Shown: positions 33,336-41,328, counted from the stretch's first letter. The stretch: 41,328 nt of DNA from Nitrospira sp. (GCA_016873455.1 VGXE01000014.1:1-41328), one strand, 5' to 3'. Translations and numbers: made by a program. The notes: a model not told the origin generated them from the letters alone.

Positions 33336-34499
33336 ATGACCCAGCGTAACCATCTTATTCTCTCCATCTCCGCCGCCTGCGTCCTGGTCATCTTTGTCAT
33401 CGAAGAATTCGCCCCTGCCAACGTGGTTGGGGCCTATGGATATGTGTTGCCGATTCTCCTTGTGGCCACCCTTCGCAGCCGGGCGTTGATGTTGGTCACC
33501 GTCTTGGTCTGTGTGGCCGCGACCTATTCAGGCTTATTACAGCCGACCAAGCCTGGCCGGTTTCAGGCGGCGGTCATCAATCGCAGTGTCGTGGCCGGCG
33601 TGTTATTGCTGGTGGCCTACCTCGGCATGAGTTGGGAGGAACGAAAGGCCCGTGAGGCGGAGGCGCGGGCGGCGTTGGCACGTGAGACGGAAAATCTGCT
33701 GAAGGCCAACGCGCAGCTGGTGGAGGCGAAGGATCAGTTGAATCGCTCGGAACGATTGGCCGCGGTGGGGCAACTCGTGGCGTCCGTCGCGCATGAAGTG
33801 GGCACGCCGCTGCATTCGATTGCCTGGCACGTGCAGGCGCTGGCGGAAGCGCCAACACTGACACCTGAGATGAAGAAACAAGTTACCGTCATTGATGAGC
33901 AACTGACGCGGGTGGTGCGGATCATTCAAGATCTGTTGTCATCCACACGGCCGCGCCAGCCGCAGCCGAGCTGGTTGCCCGTCGAGCACGTCATCAGCCC
34001 TGCAGCCGTGCTGATGGAGCCGGCGTTCCATGCCAAGGAAATCTCATTCATGGTGGAGATCCCGGCCAAGCTTCCGCTCGTATGGGCCGACGCGGAGAAG
34101 ATGCACCAAGTGTTGGTGAATGTGCTGGCGAACGCGCTGGCGGCCACCTCTGGCCGCGGATCGATCAAGATCTCGGCGGAGGCGCGTGAGGCCTCGCCCG
34201 ATGAACTTGACCGAGGCCGCCGCGTGGTCGATGCGATGTCGCCCTTCGTCGTCATGATTCTGGTGCAGGATACGGGGTGCGGGATGCCAGAGACCGATGC
34301 GCAGCAAGCATTTGAACCATTTTTCACCACCAAGGCCGTTGGCAAGGGAACCGGGTTGGGGCTTTTCTTGAGCCGCGAGACGGTCGTGGCCCATGGCGGC
34401 AGCTTGTCGCTCAGCAGTGAAATCGGGCGCGGAACGACCGTGACCATCACCTTGCCTGGACTCCAATCCGCTTCCAAACATGCAGAGGAGAGAGCCTGA
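33336..34499 (+). CDS. Membrane histidine kinase of a two-component pair
   Basis: A 387-residue sensor kinase. Residues 1-100 hold about three hydrophobic segments and no large periplasmic domain; a coiled coil follows (KAREAEARAALARETENLL). The phosphorylated His is in VASVAHEVGTPLHSIAWH (about residue 155). The ATP lid shows NVLANALAA, DTGCGMP and GKGTGLGLFLS. The ATG at 33336 is preferred over 33309. Its stop overlaps the start of the regulator (TGATG), so the two are a cognate pair. The stimulus cannot be read from the sequence. Confidence 0.93.
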   Translation: MTQRNHLILSISAACVLVIFVIEEFAPANVVGAYGYVLPILLVATLRSRALMLVTVLVCVAATYSGLLQPTKPGRFQAAVINRSVVAGVLLLVAYLGMSWEERKAREAEARAALARETENLLKANAQLVEAKDQLNRSERLAAVGQLVASVAHEVGTPLHSIAWHVQALAEAPTLTPEMKKQVTVIDEQLTRVVRIIQDLLSSTRPRQPQPSWLPVEHVISPAAVLMEPAFHAKEISFMVEIPAKLPLVWADAEKMHQVLVNVLANALAATSGRGSIKISAEAREASPDELDRGRRVVDAMSPFVVMILVQDTGCGMPETDAQQAFEPFFTTKAVGKGTGLGLFLSRETVVAHGGSLSLSSEIGRGTTVTITLPGLQSASKHAEERA

Positions 34500-35902
34500 T
34501 GCATCCAGCGACCATTCTCGTGGCTGACGATGATGGAGTGGCCCGTGATCTCTTGGCCGACGCCTTGAAGAAAGAGGGCTATGCGGTCGAGGCCTTCGCC
34601 AGCGGGGAAGAGGTCATCGCCCGCGGGCGCCAGGGGCATGTGGATGTGGTCTTGACTGATATCCGCATGGGCGCCGTCGATGGGCTTACGGTGTTGCGGG
34701 AATTCAAGCGCATGAACCCGAATACGGCGGTGGTGGTGCTGACGGCGTTTGGGTCACTGGAAGGCGCGATAGAGGCGATCAAGCAAGGTGCCTACGACTA
34801 TCTGGCGAAGCCGTTTAAGAGGGAAGAGATCAAATTGGTCGTCAAGCGGAGTCTCGACCACTGTCGGCTGCTCCGGGAAAATGCCAGGTTCCGTCAAGAA
34901 TTGAAGACCAAGAGTGATTGGTCTCCGCTGGTGGGGAGCAGCACCGCCATGCTGGAAGTATATAAATTGGTGGCTCGGGTGGCCGAGAGCAAAAGCACGG
35001 TGCTGCTCCAGGGGGAAAGCGGAACCGGCAAGGAGCTCATTGCCCGGGCGATCCATGCAAACGGACCTCGCCGGGACAAGCCGTTTGTTCCAGTCAATTG
35101 CGGCGCCTTGCCCGACAATCTGTTGGAGTCGGAGATGTTCGGATACGAAAAGGGGGCGTTCACCGGCGCGGTAGGAACAAAGGCCGGCCTCTTCGAGGCG
35201 GCCAATGGTGGCTCGCTATTTCTTGATGAAATCGGCGAGCTGGGGGCGGCGCTGCAAGTGAAGCTTCTGCGTGTGATGCAGGATCAAGAGGTGCGCCGTG
35301 TCGGTGGGACGGGTTCCGTCAAGGTGGACGTGCGGATCATCGCAGCCACGAATCGAGATCTGGAACTGCTCGTCAAAGAAGGGAAATTTCGTGACGATCT
35401 GTTTTATCGGCTGAAAGTCGTGCCGATCACGTTGCCCTCACTGGTGGAACGCCGAGAAGATATTCCGATGCTCGTCCATCATTTTCTCCAGAAGTGTGCG
35501 ACGGGGGCAACCCCAACGGTGCGAGGCGTATTACCGGAAACCATGGCCTTGTTGACACGGTATCGATGGCCGGGCAATGTGCGAGAACTTGAGAATGCCA
35601 TTGAACGGGCGGTCTCGCTGAGCCATGGCCCCTTGTTAACCCCCGACGATTTGCCGGAAGTCATACGACAAGAGCCGGTAGGAGACATAGAGGGGATCCG
35701 TCACTCTGATCCAACTAATGATGCAACCTTGACACTTGAGGAAGTCGAGAAGCGGCACCTGGTTTTGGTACTCAAAGAAACCAAGGGCAATAAGGTCAAG
35801 GCGGCAAAAATTTTAGGGATCGATCGGCGCACGTTATACCGGATGGCGGAGCGGTTTGGGCTGGATCTCGGAGAAGAATCTGAAGGAGTAGAAAAAGAAT
35901 AA
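34499..35902 (+). CDS. NtrC-family sigma54-dependent response regulator
   Basis: A 467-residue transcription activator. The receiver domain (1-120) has the phosphate Asp in DVVLTDIRMG and Lys in YLAKPF. The AAA+ domain (about 142-370) has Walker A GESGTGKE, the sigma54 loop GAFTGA, Walker B GGSLFLDEIGEL and the RWPGNVRELENA sensor. A Fis-type helix-turn-helix ends it (KVKAAKILGIDRRTLYRMAE). It should activate sigma54 promoters after phosphorylation by the kinase. Targets are unknown. The stop codon overlaps the inverted repeat at 35901-35946. Confidence 0.95.
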   Translation: MHPATILVADDDGVARDLLADALKKEGYAVEAFASGEEVIARGRQGHVDVVLTDIRMGAVDGLTVLREFKRMNPNTAVVVLTAFGSLEGAIEAIKQGAYDYLAKPFKREEIKLVVKRSLDHCRLLRENARFRQELKTKSDWSPLVGSSTAMLEVYKLVARVAESKSTVLLQGESGTGKELIARAIHANGPRRDKPFVPVNCGALPDNLLESEMFGYEKGAFTGAVGTKAGLFEAANGGSLFLDEIGELGAALQVKLLRVMQDQEVRRVGGTGSVKVDVRIIAATNRDLELLVKEGKFRDDLFYRLKVVPITLPSLVERREDIPMLVHHFLQKCATGATPTVRGVLPETMALLTRYRWPGNVRELENAIERAVSLSHGPLLTPDDLPEVIRQEPVGDIEGIRHSDPTNDATLTLEEVEKRHLVLVLKETKGNKVKAAKILGIDRRTLYRMAERFGLDLGEESEGVEKE

Positions 35903-35946
35903 CCGTTGCCAGGCCGGGACATTCGTCCAATGACCTGGCAACGGTT
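35901..35946. repeat. Perfect 13-base inverted repeat at the end of the regulator gene
   Basis: AACCGTTGCCAGG (35901-35913) and CCTGGCAACGGTT (35934-35946) are exact complements with a 20-base loop, beginning within the TAA stop. No T-run follows on either strand. Confidence 0.85.
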
Positions 35947-35988
35947 ATGTGAAAGCGTGGAACGACTCTGCAAAACCTACGGAAACGG

Positions 35989-36011
35989 GCACAGGGCTTT
36001 CAGCCTTGTGC
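35989..36011 (-). terminator. Hairpin after the leftward lipoprotein gene
   Basis: GCACAGGGCT and AGCCTTGTGC pair over 10 bases with one mismatch and a three-base loop, directly beyond the stop of the minus-strand gene at 36013. It has only a weak T-rich tail, so termination is possible but not certain. Confidence 0.5.
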
Positions 36012-36012
36012 A

Positions 36013-36507
36013 TTATTGCATCTTGTATTGTCCCTTAATAAAGCTCTGAGTCGTGTAGGGGGTTGTGACAAGTTTCAGTTCATTCTTAATCAAGCGCAGT
36101 TTGTTTTCCGCGCTTTGAGGAACTTGAGGAGTCACGGGCTCCCAACTGTCAAACATTGTGCGCTTGCCTTCTGACGAGACTTGTATCCGGAGGCGAGAAC
36201 TTTGGTCTGTTTCCGGTGTCACGGAGGCTTCAGCGCGGCTTCTGACAACGCCGAGCCGTCCTTTTACCATCCACTCCCAGATGCTGGGCTGCTCTTCCCT
36301 GTAGCCTGCCTGAAGCTGAGTCCCATCTTTCCAGTCCACGCAACAGTAATCATCTTCGACAAGGACCTTTGTCACGGCTGCTTTCACCCGGTCCGCAGGG
36401 GCCTGCAGTGTAACGTCGATGACATCCGGTCCGAGCGGCTGCGTAGCGCATCCGAATCCGACCGCGAGCATTAGGGAAAGAACAGCCCATCCCGTCCGTC
36501 GCATCAT
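36013..36507 (-). CDS. Hypothetical lipoprotein
   Basis: A 164-residue outer-envelope protein. The signal peptide ends in VGFGC (lipobox), with Cys20 modified. The mature part is alpha/beta without a recognised family: ADRVKAAVTKVLVEDDYCCVDWKDG then EEQPSIWEWMVKGRLGVVRSRAEASVTPE. An adjacent cysteine pair (YCC) is unusual. The second ATG at 36504 is equally possible. It is the last of a leftward run of genes and is followed by the hairpin at 35989-36011. Confidence 0.7.
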   Translation of the reverse strand: MMRRTGWAVLSLMLAVGFGCATQPLGPDVIDVTLQAPADRVKAAVTKVLVEDDYCCVDWKDGTQLQAGYREEQPSIWEWMVKGRLGVVRSRAEASVTPETDQSSRLRIQVSSEGKRTMFDSWEPVTPQVPQSAENKLRLIKNELKLVTTPYTTQSFIKGQYKMQ

Positions 36508-36524
36508 CGTGCACCTCCGTGTGA

Positions 36525-36779
36525 TTATCTCGTTGGACTCTCGGCTAACTTGTATACCAAGTGGGTATCCGTCTGCGTGACACCTTCAATGTTGTGGATA
36601 CGGCTCAGAACCAGTTGAGTCAGTGCGTCCTGATCCGACACTTCCACCACGGTGATGATGTCCGGCTTCCCCCAACAAGGATCAATCGTCAGGATCTCCT
36701 TGATGTTGGAGAGCGCTTTCACAACGGATGACGTCTGCCCCGGTTGTACGTTGATCAGGATATAAGCCCGATCCGACAT
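36525..36779 (-). CDS. Stand-alone Lrp/AsnC ligand-binding (RAM) domain
   Basis: An 84-residue protein matching the C-terminal half of Lrp/AsnC regulators (AYILINVQPGQTSSVVKALS; ITVVEVSDQDALTQLVLSRI; GVTQTDTHLVYKL), with no helix-turn-helix. Such lone RAM domains bind amino acids or small ligands. The ATG at 36779 has AGGAG eight bases upstream; the frame stays open to 36953 and a start at 36944 would add a proline/lysine-rich tail. It lies just behind the nuclease-like gene and may be cotranscribed with it. Confidence 0.75.
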   Translation of the reverse strand: MSDRAYILINVQPGQTSSVVKALSNIKEILTIDPCWGKPDIITVVEVSDQDALTQLVLSRIHNIEGVTQTDTHLVYKLAESPTR

Positions 36780-36949
36780 CGGGGTGACTCCTGGCTCAGG
36801 CAAGTGAATCTGATAGGACACTTCTGCCGGAGCCGTTGCGGGCCCACTATAGCCAACCTGTGTAGCCGCTGTCAACGGGACCTTGGCCTTCGAGGAGGGG
36901 AGAGTCTTGGACGGAGGAACTGGTCTGAGTTTGGGTTTTTGCATGGTGC

Positions 36950-38371
36950 TCACTTTGGTGCGACAAGGACTTCGATCGTGTAGCGGTCACTGACGTTGGT
37001 GACATCCTTTTCCAGACGCTTGGGGCTGCCGATTCGCCCTTCTGGATCGTAGACGAAACAAAACAGGGTGGTGCATTGATTGTGAGCTGAATAGTAGCCT
37101 GAGTCCGCCGCCACCTGTTCTGCGATGTCCTTGTCGGTGAGGCCAGGCCGAGTCTTTTTTGCCACGATGGCGATCCGTTCGCTGTTGAGCAACAGCGTTG
37201 CCTTCGGTTTGCCGTTTGAATAGGGCGGCGTCCATTCATCGGTTCCGACCTCGTCGAATTCCAGCCGTAAGAGGGCGCGCAAGAGATCGACTAAGTCCTG
37301 GTCGTCCTCGATTTCGATCGTCGGTCGTGAGTCCGTTCTGAGGTGCAACTGGCGCGCCACGGCATGAAGTCGAAGGCAGATCTTGCGAATTAGTGGCAAC
37401 GCGTCCAGTTCGGAGAGGGGCTGCGCATCCTGAACATGTTGGATCGTCTGGACGGCCCTAGGCTGAGGTGATGTAATGGACGAAGGAGGGAGCGGTTCCA
37501 GGGAGGCCTGTTGTGTGTGTGCGGGGATAGCCTCGGGAGAGAAGGAGGCAATAGGGGGTGAGGAGGACATTGGTGGCGGAACTGGAACAGGTGAGGGGGC
37601 GACAAGCGTCGGTGGAGCTGGAGGGGCCATGGATGCTGGTTCGGGCGTAGCAGATGGCGGTGATGGACTCTGTGACATCGGGAATCGCCCGGTCCCAGTC
37701 GATTGGGCTACTCCTTTGGGAAACGACTGTGTCGAACTTGGTACTATGGGAGCGACTGGTTCAATTGGTAGCGGCGGCGGAGCCTGAGGCATCGGGAACT
37801 GCCCGGTCCCAGTCGGTTGGACCCATCCTTTGGGAAGCGGCTGTGTCGATATCGGTGGCCTGGAGGCGATTGGTGTATGAATGGGCGGCGAAATAGTTGT
37901 TGCCACGGGACCGGGCGGAAGAGAGGGTGCCGTCGCGGTTGATGAGGTCGGAGGAACCAGCCGCATCTGTGCCGTACTACTCGGACCAACCTTCCCGGTT
38001 CCAGGGGACATAGGGGCAGCCGGCTCGGGTTTGAGTCCCTGGAGTTCCAGCTTCTTCTCTTCCAGGATGAGTAAAAGGCGTTTAACCGTAGCAACACTTT
38101 GAGCAGCCTCCTCGCTATTCGATGTGCGAAGTGTACAGCGCCGATAGTCATGAAATTCTTGCGACCGTTCGCCAAAAACCTGTTTCACGCATTCCCGAAG
38201 CTGTAATTCAGCTTTGCTCCTCGCGGCATCCCGATAGGGGAATCCCTCTTGGCTGAAATCATGAATTGCCGTGAGCACTTCCTGAAGTCGTGCCGTTCCG
38301 TTGGCGATATCCTCGAGAGAGATCTTTTTCGGGGAGTGGCGAGTGGATTCTGCTGTGCGTGTACGTGCCAT
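36950..38371 (-). CDS. Proline-rich protein with degenerate DpnII/MboI-type nuclease fold
   Basis: A 473-residue protein in three parts. Residues 1-115 are helical and charged (ARLQEVLTAIHDFSQEGFPY). Residues about 118-320 are a very proline-rich linker containing a duplicated stretch (QPTGTGQFPM and QSTGTGRFPM, repeat at 37676-37848). Residues about 345-473 match the DpnII/MboI-like PD-(D/E)xK domain (RPTIEIEDDQDLVDLLRALL; FCFVYDPEGRI). In the family as I recall it, an Asp before the core strand and an E-x-K in IVVEVKKTR form the active site; here they are Thr and Val (KATLLLN, IAIVAKKTR), so the nuclease looks inactive. ATG at 38371 is preferred over a TTG at 38413. Role unknown; DNA binding is plausible. 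Confidence 0.72.
   Translation of the reverse strand: MARTRTAESTRHSPKKISLEDIANGTARLQEVLTAIHDFSQEGFPYRDAARSKAELQLRECVKQVFGERSQEFHDYRRCTLRTSNSEEAAQSVATVKRLLLILEEKKLELQGLKPEPAAPMSPGTGKVGPSSTAQMRLVPPTSSTATAPSLPPGPVATTISPPIHTPIASRPPISTQPLPKGWVQPTGTGQFPMPQAPPPLPIEPVAPIVPSSTQSFPKGVAQSTGTGRFPMSQSPSPPSATPEPASMAPPAPPTLVAPSPVPVPPPMSSSPPIASFSPEAIPAHTQQASLEPLPPSSITSPQPRAVQTIQHVQDAQPLSELDALPLIRKICLRLHAVARQLHLRTDSRPTIEIEDDQDLVDLLRALLRLEFDEVGTDEWTPPYSNGKPKATLLLNSERIAIVAKKTRPGLTDKDIAEQVAADSGYYSAHNQCTTLFCFVYDPEGRIGSPKRLEKDVTNVSDRYTIEVLVAPK
37676..37848 (-). repeat. Direct repeat in proline-rich linker, 114-base period
   Basis: Two 59-base copies (37676-37734 and 37790-37848) match at 50 positions and are 114 bases (38 codons) apart, in frame. 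Both encode the PKG..QPTGTG-type phrase. This indicates internal duplication in the linker. Confidence 0.8.
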
Positions 38372-38497
38372 GGCGATGTGGGAAAGTCTAACCGAGGCAG
38401 TGGACCTGGGCAAGGAAACAACGGATTTGAACGGGGGCGGTATGGCGGCGGTGCAGGTTAAAAGTCGTGTGACGCACGGCGAGGCCGCAGGCGGGTG

Positions 38498-39001
38498 CTA
38501 ATCACACCACTGGACGCTGTCGGATGAGGCGGATGTTGTTGATGGTGCACGATGAATTGGCGGCAGTGCAAGGACTGCGGCAACACGATCCAGCAAGGTT
38601 TCCACGGAGAACGGTTTGGGAAGGAATCGCTCCGGTTGAATCTCGATGCCTTGAGCCGTGAGGTGGCTTAGGGAATGGCTTGACATGAAGAGTACGCGCA
38701 GCTCCGTCGTGAGCGAGAGAATCTGGTGGATCAGAAGATGCCCGTTGACACGGGGGTGTGGATTCGTGACGGAACTGAACTGAAATTCAGGGGGAGGGAG
38801 GAACAGGTCAGTCAACAGCAAGTCGATGGGGGTGGCTGAGGCGGTGTACATGGTCATGGCCTCCGAACTGCCCTCGGCTTCTCGCACGAGATAGCCTGCA
38901 CGTTTGAGGATCGTCGTACACAGTAAACGCATGGAGGGGTCGTCATCGACGACGAGAATGTGCCGGGGAGGATCCGAAGTCGCTGGGTGATGCATGGGCA
39001 T
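38498..39001 (-). CDS. Single-domain response regulator
   Basis: A 167-residue receiver domain without a DNA-binding output. The acidic pocket is DDDPSMR (about 19-25), the phosphate Asp is in DLLLTDLFLPP and the Lys in FLPKPFS. A variable insert (PEFQFSSVTNPHPRV) follows the phosphate site. The start may be the second ATG (38995). The C-terminal 20 residues are Ser/Thr-rich. No kinase is adjacent; it lies 127 bases upstream of, and in the same direction as, the nuclease-like gene. Confidence 0.85.
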   Translation of the reverse strand: MPMHHPATSDPPRHILVVDDDPSMRLLCTTILKRAGYLVREAEGSSEAMTMYTASATPIDLLLTDLFLPPPEFQFSSVTNPHPRVNGHLLIHQILSLTTELRVLFMSSHSLSHLTAQGIEIQPERFLPKPFSVETLLDRVAAVLALPPIHRAPSTTSASSDSVQWCD

Positions 39002-39330
39002 AGATGTTCAGTCGTCCGAGATGTACCGTCCTTATCGGAGTACGGAAGAATTTCTTGACGGGCGCCGACTCCCTTGAGGATCTGTCTCTGGCCACAAGAG
39101 GCACAGGAAGGTCGCATCCTCGCGCTACTGTTGAAGAAAGTGACCTGATGGAGTGGTAGTCCATTGGGTTTGGACGTCAACCCAGCTAATGGGATTGATG
39201 GGTAGGAAGCGGTTGCTCGATTCTGGTATCCTGGTCCCTCTCTGAATGGGCATCCCTTGAGGGATAGTTCCATGTGATGAGCCTGTTGCAGGGAGTACCG
39301 TGCATTGATCAATGAGCCAAGGGGGGAATA
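39002..39330. other. Divergent intergenic region before DUF4403 gene
   Basis: No gene supported. It separates the leftward response regulator from the rightward DUF4403 gene. A TTGACG near 39056 has no matching -10, and no repeat was seen. Confidence 0.45.
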
Positions 39331-40815
39331 ATGTTTTCTAAATCTGGGCATGGGGCGATCGTCATCTTGTCCGTCGCATTGTTCTGGAGCTGTAGTGCAT
39401 TCAGTGAAAACATTATTCGTCCACCGGAGCCGGAGCCGTTGCCTGCACTGCGGCCTCCTCTGACGCCGCTGGCACCGTCCATGATCAGTGTTCCCATTTA
39501 TGTGGATCTGTCACCCATGCTCCGCCAGATCAACGACGAGACCGTGGTCCCGAAGAAGTTCGATCATTGGGGCACCTACGTCAAGAACCCGAAAGCCGCG
39601 GACTACAAGTACTACGCTGAACGGGATGACTTTGCGATGCAATTGTCTCTGAACTCCGGGTCGACTGGTATGGAAACGGGCACCGGGCTGCGCGATTGGT
39701 GGAAGGGCATTCAACCGCAAGGCTCAAGTGTGTTCATGAGTGCTCCTCTTCGCTACAAGATAGAGGCCAATTCCTCTGCCCAAGCGGCTGGGTCGTCTGT
39801 ACACTGTGGGGAGGGGAATGAATGGCCGCGCCGGGCGACACTGGATGGCAATGTCGCCCTCGGGCTCACGGCAAGTTACAACGTGTCGGCGTCGGTCACC
39901 GGTGTGGTGGTCAACGCCATTGACCCCTGCCTGATACGCCCCGCCAGTCTTGATCCGACTCAAGACGTCAATCAGCGGGTGACGGACAGTGTACGGGGAG
40001 GACTCACTCGTGCAGCTGCGCCGATCAACACCATGACCGTCAAACATCAGGTGGAACAGGTCTGGAACGCGCTGCGGACCCCCATTCAAGTAGACCAGGA
40101 TCTGTGGCTGCAGCTCAATCCCGACAGGGTTGGGCAAAGCGGCGTGTTGAAAGGGGGCGCTGTCGCTGAAGGCGAGGTTCAAATTGTCGTGAATCCCACA
40201 GTTGTACGCGGCTCCGAGCCCTCGGGGGCGACGACGGCTCTCCCTCCACTGGACATCCAGCCTGCGTCCCCTGGGTTCCATGTTACGGCAGATGTTGCCT
40301 TGGACTATGCCGCACTGTCCAAGAGTCTTGCGAACCGGCTGATTGGGAGGCGTGTTCAACACAAGGGAGACGTCATTAAGATTACGAATGCGGAGATATC
40401 CGGCCATGGCGGTAACCAAGTAGTGCTGCGGGTCGACTTCAATGGGGATATCATCGGCCACGTGTACATGATTGGAAAACCCGCAATCAATGTGCTGACT
40501 CAGACTATCTTCATCGGGGGGCTCGATTACGATTCAGGCACCGCAGAACTCTTGCCGAAGGTGGATAGCCGGCTTCTCGATGCTTCGTTCCGGGAGCTTG
40601 TCACAGATGGAGCGATCTTTGGTGTGACGACGGCCACTGACCGTATGAAGGGTCTTCTGGCAGCGGCACTGAACCGCTCACTAAGCCCCGCGGTCTCGAT
40701 GCGCGGCACTGTGGAATCGGTGCAAGGAATCAACGTGTTCGCGGCTACTGATGGACTGTATGTCCAGGTGACGAGTGAAGGCACGGTACGTGTGACGGCC
40801 GGGGGGAAACCCTGA
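39331..40815 (+). CDS. DUF4403-family exported protein
   Basis: A 494-residue protein with a signal peptide (VILSVALFWSCSAFS; the Cys in WSCSA might be lipidated). The mature protein matches DUF4403: SVPIYVDLSPMLRQIN at the start, then a W/G-rich region (GTGLRDWWKGIQPQG), duplicated BPI/TULIP-like folds (PLRYKIEANSSAQ; FHVTADVALDYAAL) and the C-terminal DGLYVQVTSEGTVRV. DUF4403 proteins are outer-membrane or periplasmic, of unknown function. AGGGGGGA precedes the ATG by six bases. It converges on the Csp-like gene. Confidence 0.85.
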   Translation: MFSKSGHGAIVILSVALFWSCSAFSENIIRPPEPEPLPALRPPLTPLAPSMISVPIYVDLSPMLRQINDETVVPKKFDHWGTYVKNPKAADYKYYAERDDFAMQLSLNSGSTGMETGTGLRDWWKGIQPQGSSVFMSAPLRYKIEANSSAQAAGSSVHCGEGNEWPRRATLDGNVALGLTASYNVSASVTGVVVNAIDPCLIRPASLDPTQDVNQRVTDSVRGGLTRAAAPINTMTVKHQVEQVWNALRTPIQVDQDLWLQLNPDRVGQSGVLKGGAVAEGEVQIVVNPTVVRGSEPSGATTALPPLDIQPASPGFHVTADVALDYAALSKSLANRLIGRRVQHKGDVIKITNAEISGHGGNQVVLRVDFNGDIIGHVYMIGKPAINVLTQTIFIGGLDYDSGTAELLPKVDSRLLDASFRELVTDGAIFGVTTATDRMKGLLAAALNRSLSPAVSMRGTVESVQGINVFAATDGLYVQVTSEGTVRVTAGGKP

Positions 40816-40878
40816 CGCGCGCAGTTCAGGCTTCGTGAGGATCTCCTTCGGCAGGATACCAGTGCTGTGTGATCTGGA

Positions 40879-40910
40879 TAGCTTGGCCACCTCAGGAGGC
40901 GGCCAAGCTA
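40879..40910. terminator. Shared hairpin between convergent genes
   Basis: TAGCTTGGCC (40879-40888) and GGCCAAGCTA (40901-40910) form a perfect 10-base stem with a 12-base loop between the convergent DUF4403 and Csp-like genes. No T-run is present on either side. Confidence 0.55.
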
Positions 40911-40944
40911 CAGATTGTTCTCAGTGCAGTGAGGAACGGAAGGG

Positions 40945-41211
40945 CTAGGCAGCCCGCTTCGACGACATCCCTTCGCAGGATCCCGCACAGCGTCGGCACA
41001 GCTCCACACATTGCTTGATCAGCTGGTTGGTCCCGGCCATTTGCTGGCAGCTGTCTGCGCAGAGGCGGCAGAGCTCCGCGCACAGACTGCAGAGGCGATC
41101 ATGAAGCGATGATTCTCTCGCCATGAAATCGGCTGAGGTCGCACACATCTGCGCACAATCCATCAAGAGGCTGATGTGGTCCGGTGCCGCATGACGCCCG
41201 CCGAGCTTCAT
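40945..41211 (-). CDS. Csp-like four-helix copper-storage protein
   Basis: An 88-residue protein with 11 cysteines arranged along helices: CAQMC, CSLCAELCRLCADSC and CVELCRRCAGSC. This matches the DUF326/Csp family, where cysteines line a four-helix bundle and hold many Cu(I) ions. No signal peptide is visible, so it would be the cytosolic (Csp3-like) type. The ATG at 41211 has GGAGG five bases upstream; the TTG at 41250 is not needed. The length is somewhat short for the family (usually about 110-130). Copper is a plausible stress or cofactor need. Confidence 0.82.
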   Translation of the reverse strand: MKLGGRHAAPDHISLLMDCAQMCATSADFMARESSLHDRLCSLCAELCRLCADSCQQMAGTNQLIKQCVELCRRCAGSCEGMSSKRAA

Positions 41212-41287
41212 GTACGCCTCCGCTCGTTTCGTGGCTGCCTTATGAGGCAACGTGGACGTGCTGAATCAGACGAGGAGTGAGGTCGCT

Positions 41288-41316
41288 AGTATATTCGGGG
41301 CCAACAATGATGAGAA
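41288..41316 (-). promoter_or_regulatory. Candidate promoter for the Csp-like gene
   Basis: On the minus strand TTCTCA (41316-41311) and TATACT (41293-41288) are 17 bases apart. The leader would be about 70 bases. No known copper-regulator palindrome was recognised. Confidence 0.45.
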
Positions 41317-41328
41317 GCTATGCTGGAA

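Noticed and set aside
37476-37787. Glycine-rich plus-strand frame
   Set aside because: It is the complement of the proline-rich linker; Gly-rich translation is expected from that alone.

Overview
The window looks like a chromosomal segment of a free-living Gram-negative bacterium with high G+C (roughly 60% by eye, not computed). The closest fit is Nitrospira or a relative in Nitrospirota. This is inferred from the gene mix (exported c-type cytochrome, Fe-S protein cluster, GspA/ExeA-like ATPase with TPRs, DUF4403, Csp-like copper protein) and from intergenic repeats of a style I associate with that genus. No 16S gene or ribosomal protein is present to prove it.

Layout. Positions 1-5100 are a scrambled accessory stretch: the 5' end of an IS3-family element, a small exported protein, an AbrB/VapC toxin-antitoxin pair with a palindromic operator, a complete IS5-family element with CTAG target duplication, tRNA-Thr(UGU), and a junction where the tail of a cytochrome c gene meets a decapitated ExeA-like ATPase gene that ends in TPRs, followed by a shorter TPR paralogue. 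From 5100 to 22600 the content is core-like: a Pal-like lipoprotein, a very large YyaL/aldo-keto reductase fusion, ACT-domain malic enzyme, a J-domain protein, RNase D, a degenerate GGDEF protein, an ArsC-like reductase, citrate synthase, Hsp20, fumarase C, Tex and an NlpC/P60-like lipoprotein. From 22600 to 26300 a four-gene leftward Fe-S/cysteine-rich operon diverges from an exported Lon-type (S16) Ser-Lys protease with no ATPase, followed by alanine dehydrogenase and tRNA-Pro(CGG). From 26600 to 33300 are acylphosphatase, an RpoS/RpoD-like sigma factor, Apt, a DksA/TraR protein, QueC, a cytochrome c lipoprotein with a small partner, and 4-alpha-glucanotransferase. From 33300 to 41328 are a histidine kinase/sigma54 activator pair, then a leftward accessory block (lipoprotein, stand-alone Lrp ligand-binding domain, proline-rich protein with a degenerate DpnII/MboI-like nuclease fold, single-domain response regulator), a DUF4403 protein and a cysteine-rich copper-storage-like protein.

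How the genes work together. Malic enzyme, citrate synthase, fumarase and alanine dehydrogenase surround the pyruvate/TCA node but are scattered, not one operon. Clear operons are the VapBC-like pair, the Fe-S block, the sigma factor-apt pair, cytochrome c with its 90-residue partner, and the kinase/regulator pair. The best candidates for undescribed biology are the secreted Lon-like protease beside the Fe-S operon, the degenerate-nuclease block, and the YyaL-AKR fusion. All starts, promoters and hairpins were judged by eye; no searches were run.
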